A DNA stretch of 64,000 nucleotides from Pusillimonas minor (GTDB lineage: Bacteria; Pseudomonadota; Gammaproteobacteria; Burkholderiales; Burkholderiaceae_B). The stretch is from NCBI RefSeq assembly GCF_014237865.1, contig NZ_JACJUU010000007.1, positions 107,262 through 171,261 on the forward strand, given 5' to 3'. A program made the translations under genes and the position numbers. Positions 22,333-30,862 of this stretch are shown one piece after another. Below the pieces are notes generated by a model. It was not told the DNA's origin. It did not search any database and saw only the letters and a list, made by a program, of their open reading frames with translations. Each line of letters begins with the position of its first letter. Position 1 is the first letter of the stretch.

Positions 22333-23259
22333 TCAGGCACCCTGAAACGGGTGATGCTTGACCCAATGCCGGGCAATATCAACCCTGCGGCAAACCCAGA
22401 CCTTGTCGTGCCCCTGGATGTAATCGAGAAAGCGTTGCAACGACGCGAAGCGCGCAGGACGGCCAATAAGCCGGCAATGCAACCCTATGGACAACATCTT
22501 GGGGTGGGTGTCGCCTTCGGCGTACAGCACATCGAAAGCGTCTTTAAGGTAACTGAAAAAGTGTTCACCCGTGTTGAAGCCCTGCGGCGTGGCAAAGCGC
22601 ATGTCGTTTGTGTCGAGTGTGTACGGCACAATCAGGTGGGGGCGCGTCGTACCGTCGGAGAGCTCGACCTGAGACCAGAAAGGCAGGTCGTCGCCGTAAT
22701 AATCGGCGTCGTAAAGAAACCCGCCCTCTTCGACCACCAGACGCCGGGTATTCGGACTGTCGCGGCCGGTGTACCAACCCGCCGGGTGTTCGCCGGTCAG
22801 GTCTTTAATAATCTGAACACAGCGCTGCATGTGGTCACGCTCAAGCGATTCGGGTGCCGACTGGTAATGAATCCAGCGGTAACCATGACACGCAATTTCA
22901 TGCCCCAGCTCGACAAAGGCCCGCGCCAGATCCGGGTGGCGCTCGAGCGCCATACCTACCCCGAAAACCGTCAGCGGCAAGCCACGACGCTCGAACTCAC
23001 GCAAAATACGCCACACGCCGGCCCGCGAACCATACTCGTAGATTGATTCCATCGACATGTGGCGATCGGGGTAGGCCTGGGCACCGACGATTTCGGACAG
23101 AAACTGTTCTGACGCCGGATCGCCGTGCAAGACGCAGTTTTCACCACCCTCTTCGTAGTTCAGTACAAACTGCACAGCAATTTTTGCCTGCCCGGGCCAA
23201 ACAACCGTGGGCAGATGACGACCATAACCAACGAGATCACGCGGATAATTCGGGGACAT
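22333..23259 (-). CDS. puuE: Allantoinase of the PuuE type (polysaccharide-deacetylase fold)
   Basis: Hydrolyses allantoin to allantoate. 308 residues from ATG 23259 (MSPNYPRDLVGYGRHLP) with AAGGTTCC-type spacing upstream. Family features: VQFVLNYEEGGENCVLHGD, the SMESIYEYGSRAGVWRILR segment, GHEIACHGYRWIHY and GRDSPNTRRLVVEEGGFLYD. PuuE enzymes are metal-independent NodB-fold proteins unrelated to the amidohydrolase AllB. First structural gene after gntR. Confidence 0.93.
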   Translation of the reverse strand: MSPNYPRDLVGYGRHLPTVVWPGQAKIAVQFVLNYEEGGENCVLHGDPASEQFLSEIVGAQAYPDRHMSMESIYEYGSRAGVWRILREFERRGLPLTVFGVGMALERHPDLARAFVELGHEIACHGYRWIHYQSAPESLERDHMQRCVQIIKDLTGEHPAGWYTGRDSPNTRRLVVEEGGFLYDADYYGDDLPFWSQVELSDGTTRPHLIVPYTLDTNDMRFATPQGFNTGEHFFSYLKDAFDVLYAEGDTHPKMLSIGLHCRLIGRPARFASLQRFLDYIQGHDKVWVCRRVDIARHWVKHHPFQGA

Positions 23260-23275
23260 AAAGGTTCCTTGGGGC

Positions 23276-24028
23276 CTAACGCTTGACACTGAATGCAGAC
23301 CAGGGGTCGGGACGCCGGGCGTGAGGTTCGCCGACGCGGTGTTCGCAATCTTGCAGGTGATGACACATCGCCGCGAGGGCGCCGTCGCGGTTGCCGGCCA
23401 GGATGAGGTCAAGAATCTGGTCGTGCTCTTCGTACGAGCAGGTGCTTGAGCTGGGGGTGTCGTGAAACGCAATGATGAGCGTGCTGCGACAACACAAAGC
23501 ATGCATGAACTCGGTCAGCACGTGGTTTTCGACCAGCCGGGCCATTTTGACGTGAAACGCATTGGACAACCTGAGCCAACTGATACGGTCGCCGTGTTCG
23601 AACGCCTCGCGCTCTTGGCGCACCATGTCGCGCAGCGGCTGCAACCGTTGCCGCAAGTCGGGAAACTGCAGTAATTTGTCGATCAGGACGCATTCGAGCG
23701 TACGTCGGGCCTCGAAAACGTCACGGGTTTCTTCGGGGCTGGGCTTCCAGACATAGGCCCCCCGGTTCGGTTGTAAAACCACGATTTTGTCGTGCCCGAG
23801 CTGGGCCAACGCTGCGCGCACCGTGGCACGGGAGCAATTGAAAATTTCGCACAGAGTGGATTCGGTCAATTTGGCGCCAGGCAACAGTCGGCGATCCATG
23901 ACTGCATCAAAAATTTCTGCATAAACACGGTCGACTTCGGAGACATGCCCCGTCTGACCCAAGAGCGAAGACGCACTGGGGGCGGTGCTTTCAGAGAGAA
24001 AATCGGAGCGTTGATCGAGATACAGCAT
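23276..24028 (-). CDS. GntR-family (FadR/FCD subfamily) transcriptional regulator
   Basis: 250 residues: N-terminal winged helix (YAEIFDAVMDRRLLPGAKLTESTLCEIFNCSRATVRAALAQLGHDKIVVLQPNRGAYV) and a C-terminal helical FCD effector domain (FEARRTLECVLIDKLL ... HVKMARLVENHVLTEFMHAL). It is the first gene of the purine operon, 16 bases before puuE, so it should control its own operon and the divergent hiuH-puuD. A purine intermediate such as allantoin or urate is the likely inducer; this is inference. Confidence 0.9.
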   Translation of the reverse strand: MLYLDQRSDFLSESTAPSASSLLGQTGHVSEVDRVYAEIFDAVMDRRLLPGAKLTESTLCEIFNCSRATVRAALAQLGHDKIVVLQPNRGAYVWKPSPEETRDVFEARRTLECVLIDKLLQFPDLRQRLQPLRDMVRQEREAFEHGDRISWLRLSNAFHVKMARLVENHVLTEFMHALCCRSTLIIAFHDTPSSSTCSYEEHDQILDLILAGNRDGALAAMCHHLQDCEHRVGEPHARRPDPWSAFSVKR

Positions 24029-24073
24029 AGGGGGTCACCTGCACAAACCGTGGAGACTTTACGAAATCACTGA

Positions 24074-24108
24074 TTGACAATTATTCGCTGGTAAAACAAA
24101 ATCGTCAA
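24074..24108. promoter_or_regulatory. Interlocked face-to-face promoters of hiuH (+) and gntR (-)
   Basis: Plus strand: TTGACA (24074-24079), 17 bases, CAAAAT (24097-24102), reading to hiuH. Minus strand: TTGACG (24103-24108), 17 bases, AATAAT (24080-24085), reading to gntR. Each promoter's -10 lies inside the other's spacer, so the two cannot be occupied by polymerase together. Predicted from consensus matches. Confidence 0.6.
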
Positions 24109-24113
24109 CATAA

Positions 24114-24125
24114 ATTGTTAACAAT
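24114..24125. promoter_or_regulatory. 12-bp palindrome, candidate GntR operator
   Basis: ATTGTTAACAAT is a perfect palindrome just downstream of the predicted hiuH start site and just upstream of the gntR -35. Its core TTGT-N2-ACAA has the form expected for GntR/FCD operators, and a partial copy (ATTGACAAT, 24073-24081) overlaps the hiuH -35. Assignment to the neighbouring regulator is inference. Confidence 0.55.
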
Positions 24126-24136
24126 CCGGAGATCCC

Positions 24137-24490
24137 ATGGGAAAACTTTCAACTCACGTGCTCGACACCATGCACGGCCGGCCCGCCCAAGGGGTGCAAG
24201 TCGAGCTTTATCGTATCGATGGCGCATCGCGCACCTGTCTGAAAACCGTCGAAACCAACGCCGACGGCCGTTGCGATGCACCACTGCTTGGCGCCGACGA
24301 CATCAAGTCAGGCACCTACGAGCTGGTTTTTCATGCCGGCGACTACTTCGCGTCGCAAGGGGTCAAGGTCCCTGAGCCCCGATTTGTCGATCAGGTCGTC
24401 ATTCGCTTTGGCATCGCCAATCCGGCCGAGAACTATCACGTGCCATTGGTTGTCACCCCCTGGACTTACGCCACCTATCGCGGCAGCTAA
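24137..24490 (+). CDS. hiuH: 5-hydroxyisourate hydrolase
   Basis: Transthyretin-like enzyme that opens 5-hydroxyisourate to OHCU. 117 residues, complete: N-terminal [19 protein letters not shown] with the conserved His, and the diagnostic C-terminal tetrapeptide YRGS. GGAG ribosome site 5 bases upstream. First gene of the plus-strand arm, followed by puuD. No periplasmic signal peptide is seen, so it should be cytosolic. Confidence 0.97.
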   Translation: MGKLSTHVLDTMHGRPAQGVQVELYRIDGASRTCLKTVETNADGRCDAPLLGADDIKSGTYELVFHAGDYFASQGVKVPEPRFVDQVVIRFGIANPAENYHVPLVVTPWTYATYRGS

Positions 24491-24496
24491 ACGCCT

Positions 24497-24520
24497 GTTC
24501 CCCGCTTTTAAGCGGGGAAC
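24497..24520 (+). terminator. 11-bp hairpin between hiuH and puuD
   Basis: gttccccgctt pairs with aagcggggaac around two bases, 7 bases after the hiuH stop. There is no T run after it, so it more likely tunes puuD expression or protects the upstream message than fully stops transcription. Confidence 0.45.
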
Positions 24521-24555
24521 GCGCTTACTTCACATTTAATAAAAACGGAAAAATC

Positions 24556-25791
24556 ATGGAAGCTTATTTGCTTGAATTTGGCAACCTGCTGCTGCGCTGG
24601 CTGCACGTCATTGCCGCCATTGCCTGGATCGGCGAGTCGATCTACTTTGTCATGATGGACAACAGCCTGCGGCCGCCCGCCTCCGACACCGCCAAAAAAC
24701 GCGGCGTCCTGGGCGAAATCTGGGAAGTGCACGGCGGTGGCTTCTATCACAACCAAAAATACATCACGGCTCCGCCCGAAATGCCCCAGGAACTGCACTG
24801 GGCATTTCTCAAAGCCTATACCACCTGGATAAGCGGCTTCGCCCTGTTTGTGATTTTGTACATGGCGAACCCGTCGTTCTATCTGGCCAACCCCAATAGT
24901 CCCTGGGCGTGGGTACGCGAACTCAGCGGTTGGCAGGTCAACGTTGTTGCGCTGCTGTTTCTTGCCGCGGGCTGGGTCGTCTACGACCAGCTTTGCCGAC
25001 GCATCAGCCCGAACATGGAACGCGACGGGTTACTCAGCGTTGCCGTGGCCATCATGATGGTTATCGTCGCCTACCTCAGCGTACATATTTTTCAGGGTCG
25101 TGCCGCGTTTCTGCTTACAGGTGCAGTCATGGCCACCGCGATGTCGGCCAACGTGTTCTTCTGGATCATTCCCGGGCAGCGGCGCATGGTCAAAGCGCTT
25201 CAAACCGGCGGTACGCCTAACCCCCTCGACGGCAAACGCGGCAAACAGCGCTCGGTGCACAACACCTACTTTACGCTGCCCGTCGTGTTCCTGATGCTCA
25301 GCAACCACTACTCATTCACGTATACCAGCCCCTACGCCTGGATCATCATGGTGCTGTTCATTTTCTCGGGCGCGATTATCCGGCAATATTTTGTGCTACG
25401 TCATCTGGGACAAAACAAAATCGCTTACCCGATTATTGGCGTTTTGTTGCTGGTCGCCATTGCGGTGATTGCCGCACCGGCGTCGCGGCCCAAGCCTCAA
25501 GCGGCCGCACCCACTGCCACTGCCGCGGTTGCGAGTACTAGCCAGTCCGGCAACGACATGGCCCGGGTGCTTGAAATTATGCAAGCTCGTTGCGTGCAGT
25601 GCCATGCTGTGCAGCCCACGCAAGCCGGCTTTGCGTCGGCGCCAGCGGGCATCGCCCTTGAAACCGAGGCCGACGTCATGGCCAACCCCCCGCTGATCAA
25701 GCAAGTGATTGCCAGCAAATACATGCCGCTGGCCAACATCACCCAAATGACCGACGAAGAGCGGGCATTCATCGCCAACTGGACGCCCTGA
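24556..25791 (+). CDS. puuD: Membrane urate oxidase PuuD with fused cytochrome c domain
   Basis: Oxidises urate to 5-hydroxyisourate and passes electrons to the respiratory chain instead of making hydrogen peroxide as cofactor-free uricases do. 411 residues: about eight transmembrane helices in residues 1-310 (start LLRWLHVIAAIAWIGESIYFVMMD), an Ala/Pro linker, then a c-type cytochrome with heme site CVQCH at residues 346-350 and a candidate axial Met in KYMPLANI. Its place beside hiuH supplies the missing urate step of the pathway. Confidence 0.93.
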   Translation: MEAYLLEFGNLLLRWLHVIAAIAWIGESIYFVMMDNSLRPPASDTAKKRGVLGEIWEVHGGGFYHNQKYITAPPEMPQELHWAFLKAYTTWISGFALFVILYMANPSFYLANPNSPWAWVRELSGWQVNVVALLFLAAGWVVYDQLCRRISPNMERDGLLSVAVAIMMVIVAYLSVHIFQGRAAFLLTGAVMATAMSANVFFWIIPGQRRMVKALQTGGTPNPLDGKRGKQRSVHNTYFTLPVVFLMLSNHYSFTYTSPYAWIIMVLFIFSGAIIRQYFVLRHLGQNKIAYPIIGVLLLVAIAVIAAPASRPKPQAAAPTATAAVASTSQSGNDMARVLEIMQARCVQCHAVQPTQAGFASAPAGIALETEADVMANPPLIKQVIASKYMPLANITQMTDEERAFIANWTP

Positions 25792-25805
25792 CAGCGCAGC
25801 CCGGG

Positions 25806-26825
25806 TCAGCCGGCACACAAATAACCCCGGGTCCGACCTTCAGCGTCGGCCTTGGGGCCGCTGTCGGCCACAAGCACGACCGTATACCCTGCCGGGCAGC
25901 TGCATAGCCCGGTCACCGGGTTCGCGGCCAAAGCCACACAGCCCGACACGGTATTCACCGAATACCCGCCCCCACCGCGGCCCCCCGCAGACACCCACTG
26001 ATAGCTGCGGCATACCAGCAGCCCCCCATAGTGTTCTCGCACTATCAACCCGTTTTCGGGACACGTTGCGCCTGCATAGGCCCGTTCCCCCAACCACAAC
26101 GCCCCCTGAGCACGCACGGCCTGGTTTGAAACAACACTGCCCGCCACCGCCACGTCGGCGCCAAAATCCGGGTTACGTGTGTCGCCAACCTTAAGCCACG
26201 GATACGATAGCGCGCCCCCCAGCCCAACCGTCAGCGCCACGGTACCCGAATCAAGCACAGGCATGCCAGGCAGCGGTGGATTGGGCAACGCAAAGGCAGC
26301 GCCTTTAAGCTGCCCCGGGTCGGCGTAAGAGACCAGCCCGCCCCTACCGCCCGCAGCCATCAACCAGTAAGCCAGCAGCCCCTCATGAGACCGGCCCGCC
26401 AAGGCCTTGTCGAGCGGGCGGGTTGAGTAGACCAGGGCATCGAGCCGGCATTCATCGCCGGGGCAGTCGCCGTTGCGCAGAACACGAACAGCAACCTGCA
26501 GGTCGCGCCCATGCGACTCAGGGAAAGCGGCCGCGAGCATACCCTGTTGTTTCAGCTCGACCAGGCTAGGCGCCTGGGCTTCAGCAACACCCTCGATGTC
26601 GGCATCGTTCAGCTGCGGCGCCTGACGCAAGCTATCAGCATAATGGGCGATATACCGCTCTGCCGACAACCTGACAGCCAGCATCCAGGCGGCAGCGGCT
26701 TCGGCCGAAGCTTCCTGGGTGCGTCTTACCATGGCCTCGGACGCCCAAACGGCCAGCAAGGTGGCAATCAGTGCGGCAACCATCAGCTCGATCAGCGCAA
26801 ACCCGCGCTGCGACGTTCTTTTCAT
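25806..26825 (-). CDS. pilV: PilV-like minor pilin, candidate type IVb pilus tip adhesin
   Basis: 339 residues. Class III-like leader MKRTSQRG cut before FALIELMVAALIATLLAVWASE, the hydrophobic pilin helix. The body resembles the constant region of plasmid R64 PilV, with blocks such as LPGMPVLDSGTVALTVGL; the Cys-rich C-terminus (CVALAANPVTGLCSCPAGY ... GYLCAG) corresponds to the variable tip part. No inverted-repeat shufflon or recombinase follows; the next gene is the convergent puuD, 14 bases away. The role in adhesion is inferred from the family. Confidence 0.78.
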   Translation of the reverse strand: MKRTSQRGFALIELMVAALIATLLAVWASEAMVRRTQEASAEAAAAWMLAVRLSAERYIAHYADSLRQAPQLNDADIEGVAEAQAPSLVELKQQGMLAAAFPESHGRDLQVAVRVLRNGDCPGDECRLDALVYSTRPLDKALAGRSHEGLLAYWLMAAGGRGGLVSYADPGQLKGAAFALPNPPLPGMPVLDSGTVALTVGLGGALSYPWLKVGDTRNPDFGADVAVAGSVVSNQAVRAQGALWLGERAYAGATCPENGLIVREHYGGLLVCRSYQWVSAGGRGGGGYSVNTVSGCVALAANPVTGLCSCPAGYTVVLVADSGPKADAEGRTRGYLCAG

Positions 26826-26830
26826 GGGTA

Positions 26831-27403
26831 TCAGCTTGCTGTGAACACAAAGGTGTTGACATCACCCGGTGTGCAAAGCGCCTCGGTCGACAGCGCACTG
26901 TAGGGCGTTGATGCATCTTTGATTGTGGTGCCCGCGACCGTCATTGTGTCGCTGACCCGTTGCATGACCGAAGCGATGGCCGGACAAGCCACATGGTTGA
27001 CATTAGTCAGGGTAATGGCAAAGCCGGCCCCAAGATCGGCCGCCGCAACGGTGACCTCGCCGGCACGACCCAGGCCATGCAGCACTTTAGTCGTAGCGTC
27101 GGTGCCCGAGACCGAAAAAATGCTCGACTGCCGCACCAGATTGGCAAAGTTGGTGGTGGCAATACCTGTAAAAGGCTCGGTAGAGCCGTTTGGTGCATTG
27201 ACTTTGGTCTGAAGCACAAACCGGGCGAGCTCTTCACCCACTTTTGGCACCTTGTTCTCGATCACGTAGCTACCTACGGCTGGAATACCGATGATGGCGA
27301 GCAACAACACAATGGCTGTCACGATCGACACCTCGATCAGCGAAAACCCCCGTTGCCGGCAGAATGGCCGAGACGCCTGTAACGCTATTTTCTGAATACC
27401 CAT
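26831..27403 (-). CDS. pilS: Type IVb major pilin, PilS-like
   Basis: 190 residues. A 19-residue leader ends in Gly, cleaved before FSLIEVSIVTAIVLLLAIIGIPAVGSY, with Glu5 of the mature protein in place. The mature N-terminal residue is Phe. Two C-terminal cysteines (HVACPAIAS and ALCTPGD) can form the D-region disulfide typical of type IVb pilins. Five bases from pilV. No prepilin peptidase is present in the window, so processing must come from elsewhere in the genome. Confidence 0.85.
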   Translation of the reverse strand: MGIQKIALQASRPFCRQRGFSLIEVSIVTAIVLLLAIIGIPAVGSYVIENKVPKVGEELARFVLQTKVNAPNGSTEPFTGIATTNFANLVRQSSIFSVSGTDATTKVLHGLGRAGEVTVAAADLGAGFAITLTNVNHVACPAIASVMQRVSDTMTVAGTTIKDASTPYSALSTEALCTPGDVNTFVFTAS

Positions 27404-27429
27404 GGATCACCCCTTTAAAATGCCGCCCG

Positions 27430-28557
27430 CTACTGGCCGGCGTAAAAAATCATCAAGCCGCGACGCAACTCGTCAATGGCCACGTAATGCCAGACGCCCA
27501 AACCCAACATTGCCCCCACACACCACAACAACATGACCCAACGGGCCAGCGCGGCCTGCCGGGACACAACATGCAGTATTTGCGTACCCAGTCGCTGTTT
27601 GGTGATGTTCAAACCCTCAACCAGCCCGCGAACCAGCACCATATCTTGCAAGTACCAATAAAGTGCCCGATCGAACAAGCCGGTATCGAACGTTCTGGCC
27701 CCCACCCAACCCCGGTCGATATGCCGCATCATCTGGTCCAGATGCCAGGCCTGCCAACGGTTGGCGCCACGGCGCAACATGGCCAGCGCACTGCGCAACT
27801 GGGTCGACTCACCCTCGTGGCGAACCAGCACGACATGAAGCACCGACAACATGCGCACCGTGGCCACACAACGGTAAAGACGCCAGATCAGGAAGCGGTC
27901 CAGCCATTGCCGGACAGGCCCCACCAGATTGGAAAATGACCAACCCACCCAACAGACGGCGCAAACGACACCCAAAATGACCCACCCCCACCAACGGCCG
28001 CTAAAGCGGGAAAACGCAAACAGTCGTCGTGTGGCCGAGCCGTAATACTCGGTGGGCAACATGCCGAACACATCAACCAGCCGGGGCACCGTAAATAACG
28101 GGACGAGCAGCATCATGACTACCCAGACGAGCAACGCAATTACCGCCACGGTTACCGTATTGACCAGAATTTCGCGCGCATTTGCCACCAACCGCTGGAC
28201 TGCGGCCAGGTCGTGCAGGGTGTCGATCAGGGCCACGTTGCCCGCCAACTGCGCCACACGCACAATGACCAGTTCGTCTTCGGGCAGCACGCCCCGCCAG
28301 GTGGCGTGCAAATCGCCGCCGGACATCGGATACGCCGCCGCCCATTGCGCCGACAGACGCCCGCGCGTTGTTTTCACGCCATAGCGTTGCGCATCCTGGC
28401 TGAAGATATCTTTCAGTGTCCGCGCACCGCCAACAGACCGCATGAAGCCCGACAGATAGTCGTAGTAATCGGCACGCTGACGACGAAAGCACCAACCATC
28501 AAAAACCTGCTTTGCAATGAGTTGCCACGAGGCCAGCCGACCTCGGGCGCGACTCAT
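27430..28557 (-). CDS. pilR: Type IVb pilus inner-membrane platform protein PilR
   Basis: 375 residues from ATG 28557, which overlaps the pilQ stop as ATGA; a longer frame upstream would lie inside pilQ. GspF/PilC family: two cytosolic F domains and about three transmembrane helices (VNTVTVAVIALLVWVVMMLLVPLF; WWGWVILGVVCAVCWVGWSF; WVMLLWCVGAMLGLGVW). Anchors the assembly ATPase at the inner membrane. Confidence 0.87.
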   Translation of the reverse strand: MSRARGRLASWQLIAKQVFDGWCFRRQRADYYDYLSGFMRSVGGARTLKDIFSQDAQRYGVKTTRGRLSAQWAAAYPMSGGDLHATWRGVLPEDELVIVRVAQLAGNVALIDTLHDLAAVQRLVANAREILVNTVTVAVIALLVWVVMMLLVPLFTVPRLVDVFGMLPTEYYGSATRRLFAFSRFSGRWWGWVILGVVCAVCWVGWSFSNLVGPVRQWLDRFLIWRLYRCVATVRMLSVLHVVLVRHEGESTQLRSALAMLRRGANRWQAWHLDQMMRHIDRGWVGARTFDTGLFDRALYWYLQDMVLVRGLVEGLNITKQRLGTQILHVVSRQAALARWVMLLWCVGAMLGLGVWHYVAIDELRRGLMIFYAGQ

Positions 28558-30299
28558 GGTGCCCCCAAGGCAGACAGACGATGATGACGCGCAAGGCGAG
28601 TGAACGTCTGAAACCGCAACTCGACGTCGAAAGGATCTATCTCGCCACGCGCAACCTTTTGCGCAGCACAGGCTCCGAAAGACACAAAGCACGATGAAAG
28701 ATCTTCACTGCAAACATCGGGATGCAGACTATCGCCAACCGTGTTGCGGCGCACGGCCCCCAGATAGCCCGGTAACTGTTCCGGCACGAAGCATTCGGCC
28801 ACCACCGTACGCCCCAGGTAACCCGACAAGGCCTGATTTCCCTGCCTGCGGCAATCGGCACAACCTTCCGGATTGCGAAACCTGACCCGGGCGGTATCCA
28901 GGCTGGGCAAAGAGCCAAGGACAGCAAGCAGATGCGGTGTCGTCGTCGCCATGCCGGACAACGGGCAAGCCGTCGGCGCCGTCAAGGCGCACCGGCCGCA
29001 CAGCCTGGGCAGCAGCACTTGATGCACCACCAGCTTGAGCACGCCCGGCGTTGCCAGAAAATCACGGGCAACACCAATGACAGAGGATGCCAGCCGGTCG
29101 GGCACCAGCAGTGCCGAGGGTGCATGCGTCGTCGTATACACGCTCACCCCCGAACTGGCCAGATCCATAAAAGCCTCGCCGGTCTCCCGGTCACGCACCT
29201 CGCCCAACAAGACGTCAGTCATGGCCGAACGCTTGAGCGCGCGCAGCTTGGCTGAAAAACCATCATGCCGCTCGCGGGACGGGTCGCGACTGATCGTATT
29301 CTGAACGGCGCCAGGAATGAGATACTCCACCGGGTCTTCCAGCGTCATGACTTTCCGGTCGGGCGGCAGGGCGGCAATCTGTGCGGCCATCGACGTCGAC
29401 TTGCCCGAGCCCACGGTGCCGGCAAAGACGACAGCCCCGCCTTCTCTTTGCACCGCCTGGCGAATCAAGCCGGCTTGCTCGGGCAAGTAGCCCAATTGTT
29501 CAAGATCTTGCTGTTCGTGGGCCCGCGACCTGTCAAGCAAACGCAAACAGACGCTGGGCCCGCGCTCGGCAGCCATGGATGCCCAACGCAACAAAATGCC
29601 ACGACCATCGACCTGACGAACCAGCGCCCCTTGCTGCTCGCTGGTGGGGTCGAAAACGGCCCCGTTCCCTCCCCGAATATCCATCCAGACCACGGCAAGC
29701 ATTTCGTTTAATGTGGCCGTTGGAATACGACGAAACCGGTCGGGCGCAACGTAACGGCCTTGCAAGGTAAAACGTACTTCGGAATCGGGCTGGTCATAGT
29801 GCACATTCAGGTGAATATCACTTGCCCCGTTTCGCACGCCCCACTCGACCATATCCTGGAAAGCCGCTGCCAGCGCGGACCCCGATGCCCCCGGCTCTAA
29901 CGAAACCAGACCGCTTGATCCGGCCAACTGGTGGCGTGCAATCGACAACAACAAAGGGGCCGCCAGCACATAACGTTGCGGACACGCCATCCGGAACCCG
30001 CGCTCGCGCAACTGCCTGGCGAGCTCGTCGGCCTGATCTCCCCCAACGTGCTCGCCCAAGGCCAATATGGCAACGCTGTCATCGGTTAATTGCACAGGAC
30101 ACAGCCTGGCAGCCAAGGCCTCGACGCCCAGCTCGTTGCTTAGCGAACGACGAATGGGCGGCTGGATCACATGTAAATCGTCGGCCGACGACACGACAAC
30201 CGCATCGGCGTAATCGAAGCGTTCATCAACCGGCAGAACGTCGCTGACCCGATGACGCGGAAAACGCAGATCGAGGCGCCAGGAAGATCGTTTCATCAT
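28554..30299 (-). CDS. pilQ: Type IVb pilus assembly ATPase PilQ (GspE/PilB family)
   Basis: Cytosolic hexameric ATPase powering pilus assembly. About 581 residues. Seen: NGASDIHLNVHYDQP (N2 domain), Walker A GTVGSGKST about residues 294-302, Asp box TLEDPVEY, His box TTTHAPSALL, and a Cys-rich zinc motif CGRCALTAPTACPLS plus CADCRR. The ATG at 30299 overlaps the pilP stop (TGATG); a second ATG follows directly. No separate retraction ATPase is encoded nearby. Confidence 0.88.
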   Translation of the reverse strand: MMKRSSWRLDLRFPRHRVSDVLPVDERFDYADAVVVSSADDLHVIQPPIRRSLSNELGVEALAARLCPVQLTDDSVAILALGEHVGGDQADELARQLRERGFRMACPQRYVLAAPLLLSIARHQLAGSSGLVSLEPGASGSALAAAFQDMVEWGVRNGASDIHLNVHYDQPDSEVRFTLQGRYVAPDRFRRIPTATLNEMLAVVWMDIRGGNGAVFDPTSEQQGALVRQVDGRGILLRWASMAAERGPSVCLRLLDRSRAHEQQDLEQLGYLPEQAGLIRQAVQREGGAVVFAGTVGSGKSTSMAAQIAALPPDRKVMTLEDPVEYLIPGAVQNTISRDPSRERHDGFSAKLRALKRSAMTDVLLGEVRDRETGEAFMDLASSGVSVYTTTHAPSALLVPDRLASSVIGVARDFLATPGVLKLVVHQVLLPRLCGRCALTAPTACPLSGMATTTPHLLAVLGSLPSLDTARVRFRNPEGCADCRRQGNQALSGYLGRTVVAECFVPEQLPGYLGAVRRNTVGDSLHPDVCSEDLSSCFVSFGACAAQKVARGEIDPFDVELRFQTFTRLARHHRLSALGAP

Positions 30300-30862
30300 C
30301 AGCCTTTCTCCGAGTCGTGGTCCAGACACAGGGTGACCCGGGCATCACCCCGCGCCAGCTGCACGCAGCGCGACTGAATCGCCTGCAGCAAGTAAACCTT
30401 GGGGTCGGCCACGCGGCCAACCGGCAATGCGCGGCCGTTTAAGTAAATATAGGTTTCGCCCTGCCACTGCACCTCGGCCAGCAAGCGCTTGCCGACACCG
30501 TAGATGCCCTGCAGCACCGGCCGGGTAACCAAAGACATCGCCCGATCCGGCGCAAGGGGTCGCCCCTCCTGCGCGCGGCGCACGGGAACGCGCTCGTCAC
30601 GCATAAGGCTCAGTGCCAGCGCCGCTTCGGCCCGCATCAGCTCACGCACCAGCATCTGGTCATCCGCCAGGTGATCCGTCGCTGCAGCCGGGGGGGATTG
30701 TTCAGCCTGTGCAGCTTGTTCGACGGACGATGACGTGACAGCGACTCCCGGTACGGCAACAAGCATCAGTGCGCACAGGCAGCGCATCAGCAAACGCTGC
30801 GGCCGACGAAGCACGGCCCATGCAAGGCGACGGCTCGGGGTGCGCTCAACTTTGCCATTCAT
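30299..30862 (-). CDS. pilP: Type IV pilus biogenesis protein PilP
   Basis: 187 residues, N-terminal signal/anchor helix about residues 24-41 (LLMRCLCALMLVAVPGVAV), a Gln/Ala/Pro-rich linker and a small C-terminal domain (LLAEVQWQGETYIYLNGRALPVGR, then VTLCLDHD) of the R64 PilP type, thought to link inner membrane and secretin. Starts 17 bases inside the pilO gene and overlaps pilQ. Confidence 0.78.
   Translation of the reverse strand: MNGKVERTPSRRLAWAVLRRPQRLLMRCLCALMLVAVPGVAVTSSSVEQAAQAEQSPPAAATDHLADDQMLVRELMRAEAALALSLMRDERVPVRRAQEGRPLAPDRAMSLVTRPVLQGIYGVGKRLLAEVQWQGETYIYLNGRALPVGRVADPKVYLLQAIQSRCVQLARGDARVTLCLDHDSEKG

Noticed and set aside
23276..23502. N-terminally extended puuE beginning at 23502
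   Set aside because: The extension would overlap gntR by over 200 bases and does not resemble allantoinase; the ATG at 23259 gives the normal N-terminus.
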